Below are positions 1 through 11,844 of a DNA stretch of 64,000 bases, one piece after another. The stretch is taken from assembly GCA_937891045.1 (NCBI GenBank), contig CALBEV010000187.1, positions 62,001-126,000 of the forward strand. Reading direction: 5' to 3'. The position numbers and the translations under genes are program-made. Each line of letters starts with the position of its first letter. Positions within the stretch are counted from its first letter, which is position 1. This stretch comes from an uncultured Burkholderiales bacterium (GTDB taxonomy: Bacteria; Pseudomonadota; Gammaproteobacteria; Burkholderiales; Burkholderiaceae). The notes under the pieces are model-generated. The model was not told the origin of the DNA. It ran no database searches and saw only the letters and a list, made by a program, of their open reading frames with translations.

Positions 1-1164
1 GCCCAATGGTTGCAGTCACTCTCGCCCGACTATGGCTATTTGCGCGTTTTCCAATACCTGACGTTCCGTGCCGTGATGGCGGCGATGACAGCGTTGTTGA
101 TCGGTTTGGTTGCAGGGCCCGCAGTGATTCGCAAACTCACCGCCTTGAAAATCGGTCAACCCATACGCGGTTATGGCATTGAAGCCCACTTGAGCAAATC
201 GGGCACACCCACCATGGGTGGTGTGTTGATCTTGCTGTCGATTTCTTTTTCCACCTTGATGTGGGTCGATCTGTCCAACCGATTTGTTTGGATCGTGTTG
301 TTGGTCACGCTGGCATTTGGCGCCATTGGCTGGGTGGACGATTGGCGCAAAGTGGTCAACAAAGACCCTGAGGGCATGCCTTCGCGCGAGAAATACCTGT
401 GGCAATCCCTGGTTGGTTTGTTGGCGGCTTTGTATTTGGTGTTCAGTATTTCAGAGGTCAGCAACCTCAAGGTGTTGGAGCTGTTCTTCAGCTGGGTGCG
501 CTCGGGATTTGATGTCAACTTGCCACCCAAAGCCGGTTTGATGGTGCCCTTTTTCAAAGAAATCAGTTATCCATTGGGTGTCTTGGGCTTTGTGATCCTC
601 ACCTATTTGGTCATCGTGGGTTCGAGCAATGCCGTGAATTTGACCGATGGTCTTGATGGCTTGGCCATCATGCCGGTGGTCATGGTTGGCTCGGCCTTGG
701 GGGTGTTCGCCTACGTCGCAGGCAGTGCGGTGTATTCCAAATATTTGTTCTTCCCGCACATCCCCGGCACCGGCGAGTTGCTGGTGTTTTGTGCCGCTAT
801 TGCCGGTGCAGGTTTGGCCTTTTTGTGGTTCAACACCCATCCCGCACAGGTTTTCATGGGTGACGTGGGAGCGCTGGGTTTGGGGGCTGCCTTGGGCACC
901 ATCGCCGTCATCGTGCGTCAAGAAATCGTGTTGGCCATCATGGGCGGTATTTTTGTGGCGGAAGCTTTGTCAGTGATGCTGCAAGTCAGTTATTTCAAAT
1001 ACACCAAACGCAAATATGGTGAAGGGCGGCGCATCTTGAAGATGGCGCCGTTGCACCATCACTTTGAAAAATCCGGATGGAAAGAAACCCAAGTGGTGGT
1101 CCGCTTTTGGATCATCACCATGTTGTTGTGTTTGGTGGGCTTGTCCACCTTGAAGCTGCGTTGA
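1..1164 (+). CDS. mraY: MraY, phospho-N-acetylmuramoyl-pentapeptide transferase (5' end cut by window)
   Basis: Transfers phospho-MurNAc-pentapeptide from its UDP carrier to undecaprenyl phosphate at the inner membrane, making lipid I. The frame is open from base 1 (codons read A-Q-W before L-Q-S-L-S), so the true start lies just upstream and the TTG at 10 is not a real start. Family motifs are clear: [10 protein letters not shown] near nt 636-663, the [10 protein letters not shown] loop near nt 856-885, and HHHFEKSGW near the C-terminus. Many hydrophobic segments fit a ten-helix protein. The stop is 2 bp before murD, as in other dcw clusters; murE/murF are presumably upstream outside the window. 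Confidence 0.97.
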   Translation, partial: AQWLQSLSPDYGYLRVFQYLTFRAVMAAMTALLIGLVAGPAVIRKLTALKIGQPIRGYGIEAHLSKSGTPTMGGVLILLSISFSTLMWVDLSNRFVWIVLLVTLAFGAIGWVDDWRKVVNKDPEGMPSREKYLWQSLVGLLAALYLVFSISEVSNLKVLELFFSWVRSGFDVNLPPKAGLMVPFFKEISYPLGVLGFVILTYLVIVGSSNAVNLTDGLDGLAIMPVVMVGSALGVFAYVAGSAVYSKYLFFPHIPGTGELLVFCAAIAGAGLAFLWFNTHPAQVFMGDVGALGLGAALGTIAVIVRQEIVLAIMGGIFVAEALSVMLQVSYFKYTKRKYGEGRRILKMAPLHHHFEKSGWKETQVVVRFWIITMLLCLVGLSTLKLR

Positions 1165-1166
1165 CC

Positions 1167-2657
1167 ATGAACATGTTGCAAAACCTTCACATCTTGGTGC
1201 TCGGTCTGGGTGACTCGGGCTTGGCCATGGTGCGTTGGTGTGTCTTGCAAGGTGCCCAGGTCACGGTGGTCGACAACCGTGCGCAACCACCAGGTCTGCT
1301 GGAGTTGCAAGCACAGGGCCTGAATGTCAACTTCAAAGCCCAAGCCTTCAGCGCCGACTTGGTGACAGAGGATGTGAAGGCCGTGTTCAAAAGTCCAGGC
1401 TTGAGTCCGGCGCAAACAGGTCCGGTCTGGCAGGCCGCGCAGGCACGTGGCTTGTGGGTAGGGACCGAGCTGAGTTTGTTTGCCCATGCATTGCAACAAC
1501 TGAAAGAGACCCAAGCCTATCAACCGCAGGTGCTGGCCATCACCGGAACCAACGGCAAAACCACGGTCACCAGCCTGACCGGATTGTTGGTGGCACGTGC
1601 TGGACGCAAAGTGGCGGTGGCTGGCAACATCGGCCCCACCCTGTTGGACACCTTGCGAGAACAACTGAGCGACTTGCCTGAGGTGTGGGTGTTGGAGTTG
1701 TCCAGCTTCCAACTTGATGGCGTGGACAACTTTGAACCCACTGCTGCCACTATTTTGAACTTGACGCAAGACCATTTGGATTGGCATGACGACATGGCCG
1801 CCTATGGTCAAGCCAAAGCCCGTATTTGGGGTCCGCGTTCAGTTGGCGTGTTGCCGCGCAATGATGCTGTGGTGATGGCCTTGTGGCCCAAAGACAGCAG
1901 CGATAAAAAAGTGCCGCCGCGCTTGCGCTTGTGCTTTGGCGCTGATTTGCCGCAAGCTCCCGGTGACTTTGGTTTGTCCCTTGAAAACGGCATGCGTTGG
2001 CTGGTGCGAGCGGCGCCCACCGAAGAACCTGTGGGCAAGCGTGGCCGTGTTCAAGATGAGGCATTGCACATCCAGCGCCTGATGCCTGCCGATGCCTTGC
2101 GTATCCGTGGTGAGCACAACGCATTGAACGCCTTGGCTGCGTTGGCCTTGGCCAGCACCTGTTGCAACAGCTTGGCCCCCTTGCTGCATGGTCTGCGTGA
2201 GTACACCGGTGAAGCGCACCGCATGTCCACCGTGGCCATCGTCAACGACATCACGTATGTGGACGACAGCAAAGGCACCAATGTCGGTGCCACGGTGGCC
2301 GCTATCAACAGCTTGGGTGCCGATGGTCAGTTGGTGGTCATCTTGGGCGGAGACGGCAAAGGCCAAGACTTTGCACCGTTGATTCAGCCCGTTGCAGAGC
2401 ATGTGCGTGCCGTCGTCTTGATCGGCCAAGATGCCGAACGCTTGGCGCAAGCCTTGGCGAGCACTGGCGTGCCACAGCACCGCGCCAGCGACATGGCCCA
2501 AGCCGTGGCCTTGGCGACCGATGCGGGGCAAACCGGCGACATCGTTTTGTTGTCACCAGCGTGTGCCAGCTTGGACATGTACAGCAACTATGTGGCGCGC
2601 GCGCAAGCGTTTACGGAAGCGGTGGAGTCCCTCAGCATGATGGCGGATCAAGCATGA
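1167..2657 (+). CDS. murD: MurD, UDP-N-acetylmuramoylalanine-D-glutamate ligase
   Basis: Cytoplasmic ATP-dependent ligase adding D-glutamate to UDP-MurNAc-L-Ala. About 496 residues, slightly longer than the usual 440-470. The ATP-binding motif [10 protein letters not shown] lies near residues 127-136, followed by the central-domain motif ELSSFQLD and the C-terminal motif [13 protein letters not shown]. The start at 1167 ([13 protein letters not shown]) leads straight into the Rossmann-like N-terminal domain; upstream in-frame starts lie inside mraY. Its stop codon overlaps the ftsW start in an ATGA, which suggests translational coupling. Confidence 0.96.
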   Translation: MNMLQNLHILVLGLGDSGLAMVRWCVLQGAQVTVVDNRAQPPGLLELQAQGLNVNFKAQAFSADLVTEDVKAVFKSPGLSPAQTGPVWQAAQARGLWVGTELSLFAHALQQLKETQAYQPQVLAITGTNGKTTVTSLTGLLVARAGRKVAVAGNIGPTLLDTLREQLSDLPEVWVLELSSFQLDGVDNFEPTAATILNLTQDHLDWHDDMAAYGQAKARIWGPRSVGVLPRNDAVVMALWPKDSSDKKVPPRLRLCFGADLPQAPGDFGLSLENGMRWLVRAAPTEEPVGKRGRVQDEALHIQRLMPADALRIRGEHNALNALAALALASTCCNSLAPLLHGLREYTGEAHRMSTVAIVNDITYVDDSKGTNVGATVAAINSLGADGQLVVILGGDGKGQDFAPLIQPVAEHVRAVVLIGQDAERLAQALASTGVPQHRASDMAQAVALATDAGQTGDIVLLSPACASLDMYSNYVARAQAFTEAVESLSMMADQA

Positions 2658-3922
2658 GTCAAACCCAGATCAGTTGGATAGAGCGCATTGGGCTTTGGTT
2701 TGGCAACCAACCCAAAGACAGCATGGACGCCCTGCCGGTGCGTGTGCATGGGCAGCAATTCACCAGCACCGGCGCAGCACCAGGCAGTGTCAAGGCTTTT
2801 GACCAATCCTTGATTTGGGCCATTGGGGGTTTGTTGATGTGGGGCTTGGTGATGGTGTACTCGGCGTCGATTGCCTTGAACGACAGCGCCCAGTCCACGG
2901 GCTTATCCCAGACCCAATACCTGGTTCGACACACCTTCTCTTTGAGCGTGGGCTTCATTGCTGCGCTGTTGGTGTTTCAAATTTCCATGGACACCTGGGA
3001 GAAATTGGCGCCGTGGGTGTTCATCGCGTCGATTGTTTTGCTGATTCTGGTGTTGCTGCCCTTTGTGGGTAAAAGCGTCAATGGTGCACGCCGGTGGATC
3101 AGTCTGGGTGTGTTGAATTTTCAGCCCTCGGAATTAGCCAAACTGGGCACCTTGCTCTACGCCGCCGATTACATGGTGCGCAAGATGGATGTGAAGGAAA
3201 AGTTTTTCAAAGCCGTCACACCCATGGCTATCGCGATTGGCATTGTCGGATTGTTGTTGCTGGCCGAGCCTGACATGGGCGCTTTTTTGGTGATTGCTGT
3301 GATCGCCATGGGCATCTTGTTTTTAGGCGGTGTCAATGCCCGCATGTTTTTGCTCATCAGCAGCATCTTGGTGGTGGCATTTGGCTTCATGATTGCGCTG
3401 TCACCGTGGCGGCGTGAGCGCATCTTCGCCTACCTCGATCCGTTTGGCGCTGAACACGCCTTGGGCAAAGGATTTCAACTCTCACATTCATTGATTGCAT
3501 TTGGACGGGGCGAAATTTTTGGTATCGGTTTGGGCGGCAGTGTGGAGAAGCTGCATTGGTTGCCCGAGGCTCACACCGATTTCTTGCTCGCTGTGATTGG
3601 TGAGGAATTTGGCTTGGTCGGCGTGGTCATCGTCATCGGTGTCTTCATGTGGTTGACCCGCCGCATCATGTTCATTGGGCGCAATGCGATCGCCATGGAC
3701 CGGGTGTTCTCAGGCTTGGTGGCGCAAGGCGTGGGTATTTGGGTGGGCTTTCAAGCCTTCATCAACATGGGCGTGAACCTGGGCGCTTTGCCCACCAAGG
3801 GCCTGACTCTGCCGCTCATGAGTTATGGGGGGTCGGCCATCTTGCTGAATTTGGTGGCCCTGGCCATTGTGCTCAGGGTTGATTATGAAAACCGTTTGCT
3901 CTCGCATGGAGGCCGTGTATGA
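2654..3922 (+). CDS. ftsW: FtsW, septal SEDS peptidoglycan polymerase
   Basis: SEDS-family membrane glycosyltransferase that polymerises lipid II at the division septum together with its class B PBP. About 422 residues, with roughly ten hydrophobic segments after an N-terminal soluble stretch of about 50 residues. SEDS signatures include [22 protein letters not shown], and [14 protein letters not shown] near residues 307-320, then the terminal PLMSYGGSA motif. The start is the ATG overlapping the murD stop (ATGA); earlier in-frame Mets lie within murD. Distinct from the second SEDS gene (rodA) at 17.2 kb. Overlaps murG by 4 bp. Confidence 0.96.
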   Translation: MSQTQISWIERIGLWFGNQPKDSMDALPVRVHGQQFTSTGAAPGSVKAFDQSLIWAIGGLLMWGLVMVYSASIALNDSAQSTGLSQTQYLVRHTFSLSVGFIAALLVFQISMDTWEKLAPWVFIASIVLLILVLLPFVGKSVNGARRWISLGVLNFQPSELAKLGTLLYAADYMVRKMDVKEKFFKAVTPMAIAIGIVGLLLLAEPDMGAFLVIAVIAMGILFLGGVNARMFLLISSILVVAFGFMIALSPWRRERIFAYLDPFGAEHALGKGFQLSHSLIAFGRGEIFGIGLGGSVEKLHWLPEAHTDFLLAVIGEEFGLVGVVIVIGVFMWLTRRIMFIGRNAIAMDRVFSGLVAQGVGIWVGFQAFINMGVNLGALPTKGLTLPLMSYGGSAILLNLVALAIVLRVDYENRLLSHGGRV

Positions 3923-4986
3923 ACACCCGCACGGCCTTGGTGATGGCCGGTGGCACCGGTGGTCACATCTTCCCCGGGTTGGCGGTGGCAGAAGTTTTGC
4001 GCAGCCAAGGCTGGCATGTGCATTGGTTGGGTGCCCCTGCGCCCAGCATGGAAAGCCAGTTGGTGCCCGCCAAAGGTTTTGCCTTTGAAGCCGTGCGCTT
4101 TGGTGGTGTGCGTGGCAAGGGTCTTCTCACTTTGGCCTTGTTGCCCATGCGTTTGTTGCAAGCCTTCTGGCAAAGCCTGCAAGTCATCCGCCGTTTGCGG
4201 CCCGATGTCTTGGTGGGCTTGGGCGGATACATCACATTTCCGGGCGGCATGATGGGGGTGTTGATGGGCAAGCCCTTGGTGTTGCACGAACAAAATTCAG
4301 TGGCTGGCATGGCCAACAAAGTGCTGGCCCATGTGGCGGATCGGGTGCTCTGCACCTTTCCCAAGGTGTTGCCCAAGGCGCAATGGGTGGGCAACCCGAT
4401 GCGCGATGGCTTTCTCAATCAACCACCACCAGAAGCGCGCTTTGCCCAACGCAACGGTCCGTTGCGCGTGGTCGTGGTGGGTGGCAGCTTGGGGGCGCAA
4501 GTATTGAACAGTGGCGTCCCTCAAGCGCTGGCCTTGATGCCAAGGGATCAACGCCCGCAAGTGTTGCATCAAGGTGGCGTCAAACATTTGAAATCACTGC
4601 AAGACAACTACGCACAAGCTGGTGTGGATGCCGAGCTGGTGCCCTTCATCGACGACACGGCCAGTGCATTTGCCCAAGCCGATTTGGTGATTTGCCGCGC
4701 CGGTGCCAGCACCGTGAGTGAATTGGCTGCCGTGGGTGTTGCTGCACTGCTGGTGCCCTTTCCGTATGCGGTGGATGACCACCAAACGGTCAATGCCCAA
4801 TTTTTGGTCAGCCAGGCGGCGGGGTGGATGATGCCGCAAAGCGAATTGACGCCCGAGAAACTGGCCGCCTTTTTAAGCCGCTTAGACCGCGCGCAGTTGC
4901 TGCATGCGGCCAAGCAAGCCTATGAAGTTCGCAAGACATCGGCAGCGGCTGATGTGGTGCAGGCTTGTGTGGAGCTGGTGTCATGA
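3919..4986 (+). CDS. murG: MurG, lipid II synthase (UDP-GlcNAc transferase)
   Basis: Peripheral inner-membrane GT-B glycosyltransferase adding GlcNAc to lipid I to make lipid II. 355 residues, the usual length. The N-terminal glycine-rich loop [14 protein letters not shown] (from about residue 11) binds the lipid diphosphate; [12 protein letters not shown] and the C-terminal donor-site segments ([28 protein letters not shown]) are intact. Starts in the ftsW stop (ATGA) and its own stop overlaps murC the same way, so it lies in the middle of the coupled dcw run. Confidence 0.97.
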   Translation: MNTRTALVMAGGTGGHIFPGLAVAEVLRSQGWHVHWLGAPAPSMESQLVPAKGFAFEAVRFGGVRGKGLLTLALLPMRLLQAFWQSLQVIRRLRPDVLVGLGGYITFPGGMMGVLMGKPLVLHEQNSVAGMANKVLAHVADRVLCTFPKVLPKAQWVGNPMRDGFLNQPPPEARFAQRNGPLRVVVVGGSLGAQVLNSGVPQALALMPRDQRPQVLHQGGVKHLKSLQDNYAQAGVDAELVPFIDDTASAFAQADLVICRAGASTVSELAAVGVAALLVPFPYAVDDHQTVNAQFLVSQAAGWMMPQSELTPEKLAAFLSRLDRAQLLHAAKQAYEVRKTSAAADVVQACVELVS

Positions 4987-6413
4987 AGCACGCCATCAGC
5001 CATGTGCATTTCGTCGGCATTGGTGGTGCAGGCATGAGTGGCATCGCCGAAATTTTGCACAACCTCGGCTACACCGTGTCAGGCTCCGACATCGCTGATG
5101 GTCCAGTCCTTCGACGCTTGCAAGCCATGGGGATTCGCACCCAAGTCGGTCATGATGCGGCGCTCATTGCCGGTGCTGGCGCGGTGGTCACATCCACGGC
5201 CGTGCAAGCGGACAACCCGGAAGTGGTGGCGGCCCATCAAAAACTCGTGCCTGTGGTGCCTCGCGCCGTGATGTTGGCCGAGTTGATGCGTTTGAAACAA
5301 GGCATTGCCATTGCAGGTACGCATGGCAAAACCACCACCACCAGTTTGGTCGCCAGTGTGTTGGCAGCCGCCAATCTCGACCCCACTTTCGTGATTGGCG
5401 GGCGACTCATCAGTGCTGGTGCGAATGCCAAACTCGGTTCCGGTGACTACATCGTGGTGGAGGCTGATGAATCGGATGCATCGTTTTTGAACTTGAATCC
5501 GATCATGTCGGTGGTGACCAATATCGATGCCGACCACATGGACACCTATGGCCATGATTTCAACAAACTCAAAGGCGCTTTCATTGAGTTTTTGCACCGC
5601 ATGCCCTTTTATGGCGCTGCCGTCTTGTGTGTGGATGATCCGGTGCTGCATGGCATCTTTGCCGATGTGTCACGCCCGATCACCAGTTATGGTTTGTCCG
5701 AGCAAGCGCAGGTGCGTGCGATGGATGTCAAAGCCGTGGGGTCACGCATGCAATTCAAGGTCACGCGCAGCAATGGCATCACCTTGCCGCCGATGCAGAT
5801 TGATTTGAATTTGCCAGGCCTTCACAATGTGCGCAACGCCTTGGCAGCCATTGCTGTGGCTGTGGAATTGAATGTGCCAGATGAGGCCGTGGTGCAAGCC
5901 TTGGCAGATTTCAAAGGCGTGGGACGTCGATTTCAAAATCATGGCGAGCAAGCGGCGGCCGGTGGCGGCCGTTACACCTTGATTGAGGACTATGGCCACC
6001 ATCCCGTGGAATTGGCGGCCACCATCGAGGCAGCCAGCGGGGCTTACCCAGGACGGCGTTTGGTGCTGGCTTTCCAACCGCACCGTTACACCCGCACGCG
6101 CGATTGTTTTGAAGATTTTGTCCAAGTGCTGCGTTTGGCCGATGTGGTTTGGCTGACCGAGGTGTATGCCGCTGGCGAAGAACCGATCGTGGCGGCCGAT
6201 GGCCGTGCCCTGGCGCATGCATTGCGCGTGGCCGGACAACAAGCATTGGTGTTTGCACAAGACTTGACACAGTTGGAGGCGTTGCTGCGGCAGCACACAC
6301 AAGATGGCGATGTGGTGATGTGCATGGGGGCGGGCACGATTGGCCAGTTGCCAGCTCGCATCGCTGGCAACAGCCCAGCGCAGGGGCCGAAATTGAAAGT
6401 TGTTCGACCATGA
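4983..6413 (+). CDS. murC: MurC, UDP-N-acetylmuramate-L-alanine ligase
   Basis: Adds the first stem-peptide residue, L-alanine, to UDP-MurNAc. About 476 residues. N-terminal dinucleotide-fold motif [17 protein letters not shown]-loop [10 protein letters not shown] from about residue 112, [10 protein letters not shown], and the C-terminal DYGHHPVE segment are all present. The ATG at 4983 overlaps the murG stop; six further in-frame codons upstream are inside murG and not needed. Mpl at 21.2 kb is a distant paralogue with a recycling role, so the two should not be confused. Confidence 0.97.
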   Translation: MKHAISHVHFVGIGGAGMSGIAEILHNLGYTVSGSDIADGPVLRRLQAMGIRTQVGHDAALIAGAGAVVTSTAVQADNPEVVAAHQKLVPVVPRAVMLAELMRLKQGIAIAGTHGKTTTTSLVASVLAAANLDPTFVIGGRLISAGANAKLGSGDYIVVEADESDASFLNLNPIMSVVTNIDADHMDTYGHDFNKLKGAFIEFLHRMPFYGAAVLCVDDPVLHGIFADVSRPITSYGLSEQAQVRAMDVKAVGSRMQFKVTRSNGITLPPMQIDLNLPGLHNVRNALAAIAVAVELNVPDEAVVQALADFKGVGRRFQNHGEQAAAGGGRYTLIEDYGHHPVELAATIEAASGAYPGRRLVLAFQPHRYTRTRDCFEDFVQVLRLADVVWLTEVYAAGEEPIVAADGRALAHALRVAGQQALVFAQDLTQLEALLRQHTQDGDVVMCMGAGTIGQLPARIAGNSPAQGPKLKVVRP

Positions 6414-7384
6414 AACCCTTTGACATCCACACAGCCAAAGTTGCTGTCCTCATGGGCGGGCATTCTGCCGAGCGAGACATTTCATTGATGTCGGGACAGG
6501 GCGTGTTGAAGGCGTTGCAATCACAGGGCGTGAATGCCCATGCTTTTGATCCTGCCAGCCAAGCTTTGCATCTTTTGCGAGATCAAGGTTTCAGCCATGC
6601 CTTTATCTGCTTGCACGGACGCCATGGTGAAGATGGCACGGTGCAAGGTGCACTGGAATTGCTGGGCATGGCCTACACAGGCTCGGGTGTGATGGCCTCG
6701 GCCATCGCCATGGACAAGCAAATGACCAAGCGCTTGTGGGCGGCAGAAAGTTTGGCCACACCCCCTGGCGTTTGGCTGCCGCCGCACCAACAAACGCCTG
6801 ACCGCATCGCCCGTATTCCCGAAGAATTGGGCTTGCCCCTGATCGTCAAACCACCGCATGAAGGCTCCTCCATTGGTGTGACCAAGGTGTTGGAAGCGAG
6901 TGATTTGAAACAGGCCGTGGCCTTGGCAACCCAATACGACCCCGATTTGCTGTGTGAAGCCTTCATTGACGGTGAAGAGGTCACCTGCCCGGTGTTGGGT
7001 GAGGGTCCTGCCGCTCAAGCCTTGCCCGTGGTGCGCATCGCAGCACCTGAAGGTGCCTATGACTACCAAAACAAATACTTCACCGATGACGTCAAGTACC
7101 ACTGCCCAAGCGGCTTGCCCGCTGCAGAAGAGGCAGCGATTCAAGCGCTGAGTGTTGCTGCTTATCGGTCCTTGGGTTGTCGTGGCTGGGGACGGGCTGA
7201 CGTGATGATTCGCGCATCTGACCGCAAAGCCTTTTTGTTGGAAATGAACACCAGCCCTGGCATGACCGATCACTCTCTGCTGCCCATGTCAGCACGCGCT
7301 GCAGGTATCAGTTATCCCGACTTGTGCATGCGAATTTTGCAAAGCGCACGATTGGATACCAAGATGGGGGCACTGAAAGCATGA
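6410..7384 (+). CDS. ddl: D-alanine-D-alanine ligase
   Basis: ATP-grasp enzyme making the D-Ala-D-Ala dipeptide used by MurF. About 324 residues. N-terminal [17 protein letters not shown], the central ATP-grasp segment ([18 protein letters not shown]) and the C-terminal metal/substrate loop [16 protein letters not shown] are intact. Start chosen at the ATG overlapping the murC stop; the longer open frame runs back into murC without family similarity. The stop overlaps ftsQ in an ATGA. A position between murC and ftsQ is standard for dcw clusters. Confidence 0.96.
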   Translation: MKPFDIHTAKVAVLMGGHSAERDISLMSGQGVLKALQSQGVNAHAFDPASQALHLLRDQGFSHAFICLHGRHGEDGTVQGALELLGMAYTGSGVMASAIAMDKQMTKRLWAAESLATPPGVWLPPHQQTPDRIARIPEELGLPLIVKPPHEGSSIGVTKVLEASDLKQAVALATQYDPDLLCEAFIDGEEVTCPVLGEGPAAQALPVVRIAAPEGAYDYQNKYFTDDVKYHCPSGLPAAEEAAIQALSVAAYRSLGCRGWGRADVMIRASDRKAFLLEMNTSPGMTDHSLLPMSARAAGISYPDLCMRILQSARLDTKMGALKA

Positions 7385-8190
7385 ACATGCGACGCAGCAC
7401 CATGCCCGCAGAAACAGCACCAGTTCTGGCTCTGGACATCCGCCTCATGAACATCACCAGCATGCTGTTGATCACAGGCTTGGTGGTGGCCAGCGTTGGC
7501 GTTGTTTTGTGGTGGATGCTGCGACATCCGGTGTTTGCCATTTCGGCCATCAGTGTGCGTGGCGATATACGCCACAACAACGAAGTCACCTTGCGAGCCA
7601 ATGTGGTGCCCCGCTTACAGGGTAGTTTCTTCACGGTGGACTTGGATCAAGCGCGCCGCACTTTCGAAAATGTGCCTTGGGTGCGCCAAGCCTTGGTACG
7701 GCGTGAATTTCCAAATCGTTTGCAGGTTGAATTGTTCGAACATGAGCCGGTGGCGTATTGGGGCCAGGAGTCGGAGTCACGTTTGCTCAATCGGCAAGGC
7801 GAGGTCTTCAGCGCCAATTTTGGCGAGTTGGAAAACGAAAACATGCCGCATTTGTCAGGGCCGGATGCCGAGTCGGTTCGCGTGCTGCAGATGTATGCGA
7901 AGTTGTCACCCGAGCTTGAAAAGTTGGCATTGCCATTGCAGTCTTTGGAATTGACCGCGCGGGGCAGTTGGCGCGCTCAGATGAAAAATGGCGCCTCGCT
8001 CGAATTGGGGCGTGGCAATGAAAGCGAAGTGATGGCCCGGGTGCAACGACTGACGCAAACCTTGGCCCAAGTCAGTCAACGTTATGGACGGCAGACCCAA
8101 TCACTGGAATCGGCAGATTTAAGACACATCAATGGCTATGCCTTGCGCTTGCGGGGTGTGGGCACATTTGATTCGACGACAACAAGGTAA
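7381..8190 (+). CDS. ftsQ: FtsQ, divisome assembly protein
   Basis: Bitopic inner-membrane protein of the FtsQLB complex, with a periplasmic POTRA domain that regulates septal synthesis. About 269 residues: short cytoplasmic N-terminus, one membrane segment around residues 22-42 ([20 protein letters not shown]), then the POTRA domain beginning near [12 protein letters not shown] and a beta domain containing [22 protein letters not shown]. Start 7381 overlaps the ddl stop; a second Met two codons later is equally possible. Followed by ftsA after 16 bp. Confidence 0.94.
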   Translation: MNMRRSTMPAETAPVLALDIRLMNITSMLLITGLVVASVGVVLWWMLRHPVFAISAISVRGDIRHNNEVTLRANVVPRLQGSFFTVDLDQARRTFENVPWVRQALVRREFPNRLQVELFEHEPVAYWGQESESRLLNRQGEVFSANFGELENENMPHLSGPDAESVRVLQMYAKLSPELEKLALPLQSLELTARGSWRAQMKNGASLELGRGNESEVMARVQRLTQTLAQVSQRYGRQTQSLESADLRHINGYALRLRGVGTFDSTTTR

Positions 8191-8206
8191 GCACAAAGAG
8201 GTTTCC

Positions 8207-9436
8207 ATGGCAAAAGAATACAAAGACTTGGTGGTGGGGTTGGACATTGGCACCAGCAAGGTCATGTTGGTGGTGGCCGAGGTGTTGCCCGGCGCCGAAC
8301 TCAAGTTGGCGGGCTTGGGCATTGCGCCCAGCAGTGGTTTGAAACGCGGCGTGGTGGTCAATATTGACGCCACGGTGCAAAGCATTCAACAGGCGTTGAA
8401 AGAAGCCGAGTTGATGGCCGATTGCAAAATCACACGGGTTTACACCGGCATCACCGGCAGCCATATTCGCGGCATGAATTCGCATGGCATGGTGGCGGTG
8501 AAAGACCGCGAAGTCACCGCCGCTGACGTGGCCCGGGTGGTGGAAACAGCCAAGGCTGTCAACATCTCCACCGATCAACGCTTGTTGCTGGTCGAGCCGC
8601 AAGAATTCATCATTGACGGCCAAGACGTGAAGCAACCGATTGGCATGAGCGGCATACGCTTGGAAGCCAAGGTGCACATCGTCACTGGTGCGCAAACCGC
8701 TGCTGAAAACATCATCAAGTGTGTGCGACGCTGCGGTTTGGATGTGGACCACCTGATGCTCAACCCCTTGGCATCCAGTTTGTCGGTGTTGACCGATGAC
8801 GAGCGTGAGTTGGGTGTGGCATTGGTGGACATTGGTGCAGGCAGCACCGATATCGCCATCTTCACGGGTGGTGCGATTCGGCACACGGCGGTCATCCCGA
8901 TCGCAGGCGACTTGATCACCAGCGACATTGCCATGGCTTTGCGCACGCCCACCAAAGACGCTGAAGACATCAAGGTGGAGTCGGGCTTTGCCAAACAACT
9001 GCTGGCTGATCCGAACGTGCAGGTGGAGGTTCCGGGCTTGGGTGACCGCGGCCCGCGCATGCTCAGCCGTCAAAACTTGGCCGGTGTGATCGAGCCACGC
9101 ATTGAAGAAATTTTCTCGCTGGTGCAGCAGGTATTGCGCGACTCCGGCTACGAAGAAGTGCTGTCATCGGGCATTGTGCTGACAGGCGGCAGCGCCATGA
9201 TGCCCGGCATGATTGAACTGGGTGAAGACATTTTCTTGAAAGCGGTGCGCCGTGGTGTGCCGCGCTACAGCAGCGCTTTGTCCGACATGGTGTCGCACCC
9301 GCGTGCGGCCACCGTCATGGGCTTGTTGGAAGAAGCCCGCATGGCGCGTTTGCGAGGATTTCGCGTGGCGCAAAAAAATGGTTCTGTGAAAACCGCCATG
9401 GGGCGGGTCAAGGACTGGTTTGTGGGGAACTTTTGA
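8207..9436 (+). CDS. ftsA: FtsA, actin-like divisome membrane tether
   Basis: Actin-fold ATPase anchoring FtsZ to the inner membrane and recruiting late divisome proteins. 409 residues. ATPase motifs are visible: VVGLDIGTSKV near the N-terminus, LVDIGAGSTDIAIF in the middle, and VLTGGSAMMPGM toward the end. The C-terminal tail (MGRVKDWFVGNF) has the amphipathic pattern expected of the membrane-targeting helix. The ATG at 8207 follows an AAAGAGG Shine-Dalgarno-like stretch; the longer frame back to 8132 overlaps ftsQ. Confidence 0.96.
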   Translation: MAKEYKDLVVGLDIGTSKVMLVVAEVLPGAELKLAGLGIAPSSGLKRGVVVNIDATVQSIQQALKEAELMADCKITRVYTGITGSHIRGMNSHGMVAVKDREVTAADVARVVETAKAVNISTDQRLLLVEPQEFIIDGQDVKQPIGMSGIRLEAKVHIVTGAQTAAENIIKCVRRCGLDVDHLMLNPLASSLSVLTDDERELGVALVDIGAGSTDIAIFTGGAIRHTAVIPIAGDLITSDIAMALRTPTKDAEDIKVESGFAKQLLADPNVQVEVPGLGDRGPRMLSRQNLAGVIEPRIEEIFSLVQQVLRDSGYEEVLSSGIVLTGGSAMMPGMIELGEDIFLKAVRRGVPRYSSALSDMVSHPRAATVMGLLEEARMARLRGFRVAQKNGSVKTAMGRVKDWFVGNF

Positions 9437-9544
9437 TCATGAACAAACAACATCTTCAGACCGTGGCCCGCAGCTTTGCGCACATTCAAACGCACCGACG
9501 ATGGCGACCTTGCATTCGCGGCGCACCCTCAGGTTGAACGCTGA

Positions 9545-9574
9545 TTTCAAAGACTTTCAAAGACTTTCAAAATT
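9545..9574 (+). repeat. 10-bp tandem repeat in the ftsA-ftsZ spacer
   Basis: Three head-to-tail units of TTTCAAAGAC (the third ends AATT) sit 45-70 bp before ftsZ in the only long gap (181 bp) of the dcw run. The 10-bp period is close to one helical turn. The gap is where a dedicated ftsZ promoter would be expected; I see no convincing -35/-10 pair and cannot say what the repeat binds. Confidence 0.5.
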
Positions 9575-9617
9575 TAAACAACACAGGCAACTGCATCAAC
9601 TGATTCGGAGAAACAAA

Positions 9618-10877
9618 ATGAACATTGAAATGATTGAAAAAAATGAATTCAACCCAGACACCCAAATCCGCGTGATCGGCGTGGGCGGTGGTGGTGGCAA
9701 TGCGGTGGAACACATGATTGCCAGCGGTGTGCGCGGCGTTGAATTCATCTGCGCCAACACCGATGCCCAGGCCTTGAAGGTCAGCTCGGCCAGCCGCGTC
9801 ATTCAGTTGGGCGACAACGGCTTGGGCGCGGGCAGCAAACCCGAACGTGGTCAAGCCGCCGCTGAAGCGGCCATCGACAGCATTCGTGAAGTGCTGCAAG
9901 GCTCCAACATGGTGTTCATCACGGCGGGCATGGGTGGTGGCACCGGCACGGGTGCCGCTCCTGTGGTGGCCCGCGTTGCACGCGAAATGGGCATCCTTAC
10001 CGTCGGCGTGGTGACCAAACCTTTTGATTGGGAAGGTGGTCGTCGCATGACGAATGCCGAAGCTGGCTTGGCCGAACTTGAAGCCAATGTGGATTCACTG
10101 ATCGTGGTGTTGAATGAAAAATTGCTGGAAGTGTTGGGAGACGATGTCAGCCAAGACCAAGCGTTTTCATTTGCCAATGATGTGTTGAAAAACTCTGTCG
10201 GTGGCATTGCCGAGATCATCAATGTCGAAGCCTTGGTGAACGTCGACTTTGAAGATGTGCGCACCGTCATGAGCGAGCAAGGCAAGGCCATGATGGGCAC
10301 CGCCACCGCCAGCGGCCCAGACCGCGCCCGCATTGCTGCCGAACAAGCCGTGGCCTGCCCCCTGTTGGAAGGCGTGGACATGACGGGCGCCAAAGGCGTG
10401 TTGGTCCTGATCACAGCCGCTAAAGGTGCGTTGAAATTGGCAGAATCTCGCGAGGCCATGAACACCATCCGTGCTTTTGCATCATCAGAAGCGCATGTGA
10501 TTTATGGCACGGCCTACGACGAATCCTTGGGTGACCAAATTCGGGTCACGGTGGTGGCCACAGGTTTGGCTCAAGCAGGTCGTCGGGTTGCACCGCCTTT
10601 GTCGGTCATTCGCACCGGCACAGACAACGTGGCCTATCCCACCAACCCCAGCATGGTGCCCACAGCCACTATCAGCAGCCATACGCCGACCATGTCAACT
10701 GGGACAGACAGCCTGCCCACGCAACTGGCCTCACCTTTGAGCACGGGTAATGTGAATGTTCCCAGCGTCTGGCGCACCCGCGACCGCACGCAAGCAGCAG
10801 CCAAGGTGGACGCCATGTCCTCGGGCGGCATGGACAATTACGAAATCCCAGCCTTCTTGCGCAAGCAAGCTGACTAA
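9618..10877 (+). CDS. ftsZ: FtsZ, tubulin-like cell division GTPase
   Basis: Forms the cytokinetic Z-ring. 419 residues. The GTP-binding signature [14 protein letters not shown] lies near residues 104-117, with the N-terminal [13 protein letters not shown] loop and the T7-loop motif [12 protein letters not shown]. The C-terminal core peptide [14 protein letters not shown] binds FtsA and other tethers. Start 9618 is preceded by CGGAGAAACAAA, a good Shine-Dalgarno sequence; the frame is open back to 9420 but that stretch has no family character. Gap of 181 bp from ftsA, 10 bp to lpxC. Confidence 0.97.
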   Translation: MNIEMIEKNEFNPDTQIRVIGVGGGGGNAVEHMIASGVRGVEFICANTDAQALKVSSASRVIQLGDNGLGAGSKPERGQAAAEAAIDSIREVLQGSNMVFITAGMGGGTGTGAAPVVARVAREMGILTVGVVTKPFDWEGGRRMTNAEAGLAELEANVDSLIVVLNEKLLEVLGDDVSQDQAFSFANDVLKNSVGGIAEIINVEALVNVDFEDVRTVMSEQGKAMMGTATASGPDRARIAAEQAVACPLLEGVDMTGAKGVLVLITAAKGALKLAESREAMNTIRAFASSEAHVIYGTAYDESLGDQIRVTVVATGLAQAGRRVAPPLSVIRTGTDNVAYPTNPSMVPTATISSHTPTMSTGTDSLPTQLASPLSTGNVNVPSVWRTRDRTQAAAKVDAMSSGGMDNYEIPAFLRKQAD

Positions 10878-10887
10878 AATCGCGCCC

Positions 10888-11811
10888 GTGCTGAAACAAC
10901 GAACCCTTCAAACCATCACCCGCGCCGTGGGCGTGGGGCTGCACAGCGGGCAGCGTGTGGAGTTGACATTGCGTCCGGCACCGCCGGACACGGGGGTGGT
11001 GTTTCGCCGGGTTGATTTGGCGCATCCTGTTGACATTCCTGTCAGTGCCACCGCTGTCACGGATACCCGCATGGCGTCCACCATCTCGGCGCAGGGTGCC
11101 AAAGTGCACACGGTGGAGCATTTGATGTCGGCCTGTGCAGGTTTGGGCTTGGACAATCTGTATGTGGACATCACCGCTGAAGAAGTACCTATCCTTGATG
11201 GGTCATCAGCCTCGTTTGTGTTCTTGCTGCAAAGCGCGGGCATTGAATTGCAAAACACCCCCAAGCGTTTTATTCGGGTCTTGAAACCGGTGCAGGTGCA
11301 AGAGGGTGAGGGTGACAACATCAAGTGGGCGCGACTGACGCCGCACCACGGCTACAAGCTCAGCTTTGAAATTGATTTTCAACACCCCGCGGTGGACTCC
11401 ACCGGTCAACGCGTCGAGTTCGATACCGAAACCGGTAATTATGTGAAAGACATTGCACGGGCCCGCACCTTTGGTTTCACCAAGGACGTGGAGATGATGC
11501 GAGCCAATGGCTTGGCTTTGGGTGGCGGTTTGGACAACGCCATCGTCATGGACGATTACAAGGTGCTCAACAGCGAAGGCCTGCGCTATGACGATGAGTT
11601 TGTGAAACACAAAATCCTCGATGCGATGGGCGATTTGTTTTTATTGGGTCGACCCTTGTTGGCCGCTTACAGTGCGTTTCGCTCGGGACACGCCATGAAC
11701 AACCGCTTGCTGCGCGAATTGCTAAGCCATGCCGACGCTTATGAACTGGTGAGTTTTACGGACGAGCGCCAAGCACCGCGCGGATTGGCCAAGTTGGCGC
11801 CCGCTTGGTAG
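10888..11811 (+). CDS. lpxC: LpxC, UDP-3-O-acyl-N-acetylglucosamine deacetylase
   Basis: Zinc deacetylase catalysing the committed step of lipid A synthesis. About 307 residues from a GTG start ([21 protein letters not shown] matches the family N-terminus); upstream in-frame codons belong to ftsZ. Zinc-site motif HTVEHLMSA near residues 74-82, [22 protein letters not shown] and [13 protein letters not shown] are all present. No obvious Shine-Dalgarno sequence, so expression may depend on ftsZ translation. Last gene of the dcw cluster; the next gene is convergent. Confidence 0.95.
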   Translation: MLKQRTLQTITRAVGVGLHSGQRVELTLRPAPPDTGVVFRRVDLAHPVDIPVSATAVTDTRMASTISAQGAKVHTVEHLMSACAGLGLDNLYVDITAEEVPILDGSSASFVFLLQSAGIELQNTPKRFIRVLKPVQVQEGEGDNIKWARLTPHHGYKLSFEIDFQHPAVDSTGQRVEFDTETGNYVKDIARARTFGFTKDVEMMRANGLALGGGLDNAIVMDDYKVLNSEGLRYDDEFVKHKILDAMGDLFLLGRPLLAAYSAFRSGHAMNNRLLRELLSHADAYELVSFTDERQAPRGLAKLAPAW

Positions 11812-11844
11812 TCCCACCTCGGATGCATTGCTGACCTTGCTGGC

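Noticed and set aside
9439..9537. 32-codon ORF between ftsA and ftsZ
   Set aside because: Starts right after ftsA but has basic, shadow-like composition and no Shine-Dalgarno sequence; too little to support a gene.
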